Below, piece by piece: positions 14,903 through 16,571 of a stretch of DNA of 16,571 nt. Under the pieces are notes generated by a model, which saw nothing but the letters and a program-made list of their open reading frames with translations, did no database searches and had not been told where the DNA came from. Both the position numbers and the translations under genes were made by a program. Numbering within the stretch: position 1 is the stretch's first letter; each line of letters begins with the position of its first letter. The stretch covers positions 1-16,571 of the forward strand of contig JAJAZH010000391.1 of the NCBI GenBank assembly GCA_026785815.1, written 5' to 3'. Source of the stretch: Ramlibacter sp. (GTDB lineage: Bacteria; Pseudomonadota; Gammaproteobacteria; Burkholderiales; Burkholderiaceae_C).

Positions 14903-16549
14903 TTATTGAATTCTGGCCGCATCCCGCGCGACTGCCTCGCCGACGCGGATTCCGTCCACGCCGGCTGAAAGGATCCCGCCCGCATAGCTGGCACCTTCGC
15001 CGGCCGGGAACAAGCCGCGCACGTTCAGGCTCTGGTAGTCCTCGCCCCGGGTGATCCGCAGCGGCGAGGAGGTGCGGGTTTCGACGCCGGTCAGCATTGC
15101 ATCGGGCATGTCGAAGCCGCGGATCTTGCGCCCGAACGCCGGCAGGGCCTCGCGCAGCGCGTCGATGGCATAGCTTGGCAGGGCCTGCGCCAGGTCGCCG
15201 AGCCTGACGCCTGGTTGGTAGGAGGGCTCGACGCCGCCGAGCTGGGTCGAGGCGCGGCCGGCGATGAAGTCACCGACCAGCTGTCCCGGCGCCTGGTAGT
15301 CGCCGCCGCCGAGCGCGAACGCGTTCGATTCGAGTTGCCGTTGCAACGCGATGCCGGCCAGTGGTCCGCCGGGATAGTCGGCCGGCTCGATGCCGACCAC
15401 CATGCCGGCATTGGCGTTGCGCTCGTTGCGCGAATACTGGCTCATGCCGTTGGTGACGACGCGGCCCGGCTCGGAGGTGGCCGCAACCACCGTGCCGCCC
15501 GGGCACATGCAGAAGCTGTAGACCGAGCGTCCGTTGCTGGCGTGGTGCACCAGCTTGTAGTCGGCGGCGCCGAGCAGCGGATGGCCGGCGTGCCGGCCCC
15601 AGCGCGCGCGGTCGATCACGCCTTGCGGATGCTCGATGCGAAAACCGATGGAGAACGGCTTCGCCTCCAGGAAAACGCCGCGCTCGTGCAGCATCTCGAA
15701 GGTGTCGCGGGCACTGTGGCCGAGCGCCAGCACCACCTGGTCGGCGCGCAGCTCGCTGCGCCGGCCGGTGGTCGGTTCAAGCACCGTCAGGCCGCGCAGT
15801 CGCCGGCCCTGGGGGCCGTCCTCGATCTGCAGGTCGACCACGCGCTGGCCGAAACGGATCTCGCCCCCCAGCGCGATGATCTGCGCGCGCATGTGCTCGA
15901 CGACTTTCACCAGCTTGAAGGTGCCGATGTGCGGATGGGCGGCGACCAGGATCTCGGGCGGCGCGCCGGCCTTGACGAACTCGGTCATCACCTTGCGGCC
16001 CAGGTGGCGCGGATCCTTGATCTGGCTCCACAGCTTGCCGTCCGAAAAGGTGCCGGCGCCGCCTTCGCCGAACTGCACGTTGCTTTCCGGATCGAGCACG
16101 CTCTTGCGCCACAGGCCCCAGGTGTCCTGGGTGCGCTGGCGCACCGGCTTGCCACGCTCCAGCACGATCGGCCGGAAACCCATCTGCGCCAGCACCAGCG
16201 CGGCGAAGATGCCGCAGGGGCCGAAGCCGACCACGACCGGCCGCAGCGCCACGGTGTCGGGCGCGGCGACCGGTGGCAGCCAGGCCATGTCGGGCGTCGA
16301 GGCGATGTGGGGGTTCGCGGCGAACTTCGCGAGCAGCGCCGCTTCGTGCGCTGCGTCGCTCAGGGTGACGTCGACGATGTAGACGGCGACCAGGTCGGCC
16401 TTGCGGGCGTCGAAGCTGCGCTTGAAGACGTCGACCGCGGCGATCTGTTCCCGCGGCAGACCGAGCATCCGGCTGGCGGCGGCCAGCAGCGTCGGCTCGG
16501 GATTCTCCGCTTCGGCGAGCGTGAGCTTGATTTCGGAGAGGCGGATCAT
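14903..16549 (-). CDS. FAD-dependent oxidoreductase, COG2509-like
   Basis: The 548-residue flavoprotein has an N-terminal extension of about 100 residues (IRLSEIKLTL, FKRSFDARKADLVAVYIVDV) typical of the COG2509 group. A Rossmann FAD motif VVVGFGPCGIFAALVLAQMG (105-124), with the ribose-binding Glu at 131, follows. Other conserved segments are NVQFGEGGAGTFSDGKLWSQIKD, QVVLALGHSARDTFEML, SFCMCPGGTVVAATSEPG and the C-terminal FAD loop LFPAGEGASYAGGILSAGVDG. The substrate is unknown; annotations as dehydrogenase or HI0933-like protein are generic. It is cytoplasmic, without a signal peptide. The ATG at 16549 lies 22 bases from the window edge, so its promoter is not fully seen. It is probably cotranscribed with the ProQ-domain gene 12 bases downstream. 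Confidence 0.9.
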   Translation of the reverse strand: MIRLSEIKLTLAEAENPEPTLLAAASRMLGLPREQIAAVDVFKRSFDARKADLVAVYIVDVTLSDAAHEAALLAKFAANPHIASTPDMAWLPPVAAPDTVALRPVVVGFGPCGIFAALVLAQMGFRPIVLERGKPVRQRTQDTWGLWRKSVLDPESNVQFGEGGAGTFSDGKLWSQIKDPRHLGRKVMTEFVKAGAPPEILVAAHPHIGTFKLVKVVEHMRAQIIALGGEIRFGQRVVDLQIEDGPQGRRLRGLTVLEPTTGRRSELRADQVVLALGHSARDTFEMLHERGVFLEAKPFSIGFRIEHPQGVIDRARWGRHAGHPLLGAADYKLVHHASNGRSVYSFCMCPGGTVVAATSEPGRVVTNGMSQYSRNERNANAGMVVGIEPADYPGGPLAGIALQRQLESNAFALGGGDYQAPGQLVGDFIAGRASTQLGGVEPSYQPGVRLGDLAQALPSYAIDALREALPAFGRKIRGFDMPDAMLTGVETRTSSPLRITRGEDYQSLNVRGLFPAGEGASYAGGILSAGVDGIRVGEAVARDAARIQ

Positions 16550-16571
16550 CGTGGCATGTGGCTTGTGTTGA

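Noticed and set aside
14072..14968. A 298-codon + strand frame opposite the ProQ-domain gene
   Set aside because: Shadow frame starting inside a palindromic repeat; the minus-strand frame has clear ProQ/FinO motifs.

Overview
The window looks like chromosomal DNA of a GC-rich betaproteobacterium. Order Burkholderiales, possibly a Comamonadaceae-like lineage, is my best guess. This rests on the gene set (lysR-aspA-gltIJKL, pyrC-NYN-DUF3025, htpX, a ProQ/FinO-domain protein with a proline-rich N-terminus), the strong G/C at third codon positions, and TAGAAT/GACAAT-like -10 boxes next to start codons. No rRNA or tRNA is present to fix the taxonomy.

Region 1 (1 to about 2.9 kb) is accessory DNA that I read as part of an integron cassette array. 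Two unrelated GNAT acetyltransferase genes (116-625 and 1981-2475) have short, tight cassettes and visibly more A/T than the rest. They are separated by imperfect inverted repeats of 59 to 90 bases carrying attC-type core boxes (16-105, 620-708, 1908-1966, 2494-2580). Between the second and third attC lies a badly decayed IS1182-family transposase with an internal deletion, two frameshifts and an in-frame stop. A 91-residue one-membrane-segment protein (2589-2864) follows the fourth attC. No integrase gene is visible; it would have to lie to the left of the window.

Region 2 (2.9-4.15 kb) holds a MAPEG-family membrane protein and a class I SAM methyltransferase, 9 bases apart and probably cotranscribed.

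Region 3 (4.2-9.94 kb) is an aspartate/glutamate catabolic locus on the + strand: a HypT-like LysR regulator overlaps aspA (aspartate ammonia-lyase) by four bases, followed by a GltI-type periplasmic binding protein, two GltJ/GltK permeases and a GltL ATPase. Together they would import acidic amino acids and deaminate aspartate to fumarate and ammonia. A stem-loop terminator between gltI and gltJ probably keeps the binding protein transcript in excess.

Region 4 (10.29-13.8 kb) contains pyrC (dihydroorotase) overlapping a NYN-domain nuclease-like gene, which overlaps a DUF3025 gene, and then the membrane protease gene htpX behind a heat-shock-like promoter candidate. This block is bracketed by two copies of a composite palindromic repeat (10018-10226 and 13852-14095). 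In both copies, paired units of about 76 to 88 bases are joined by the same linker.

Region 5 (14.17-16.55 kb, minus strand) carries a COG2509-like FAD-dependent oxidoreductase followed by a ProQ/FinO-domain RNA-binding protein, convergent with htpX.

I see no clearly new defence or metabolic system. The least ordinary parts are the cassette array with a transposase relic enclosed between attC sites, the composite repeats, the HypT-like regulator coupled to aspA, and the NYN/DUF3025 genes coupled to pyrC.
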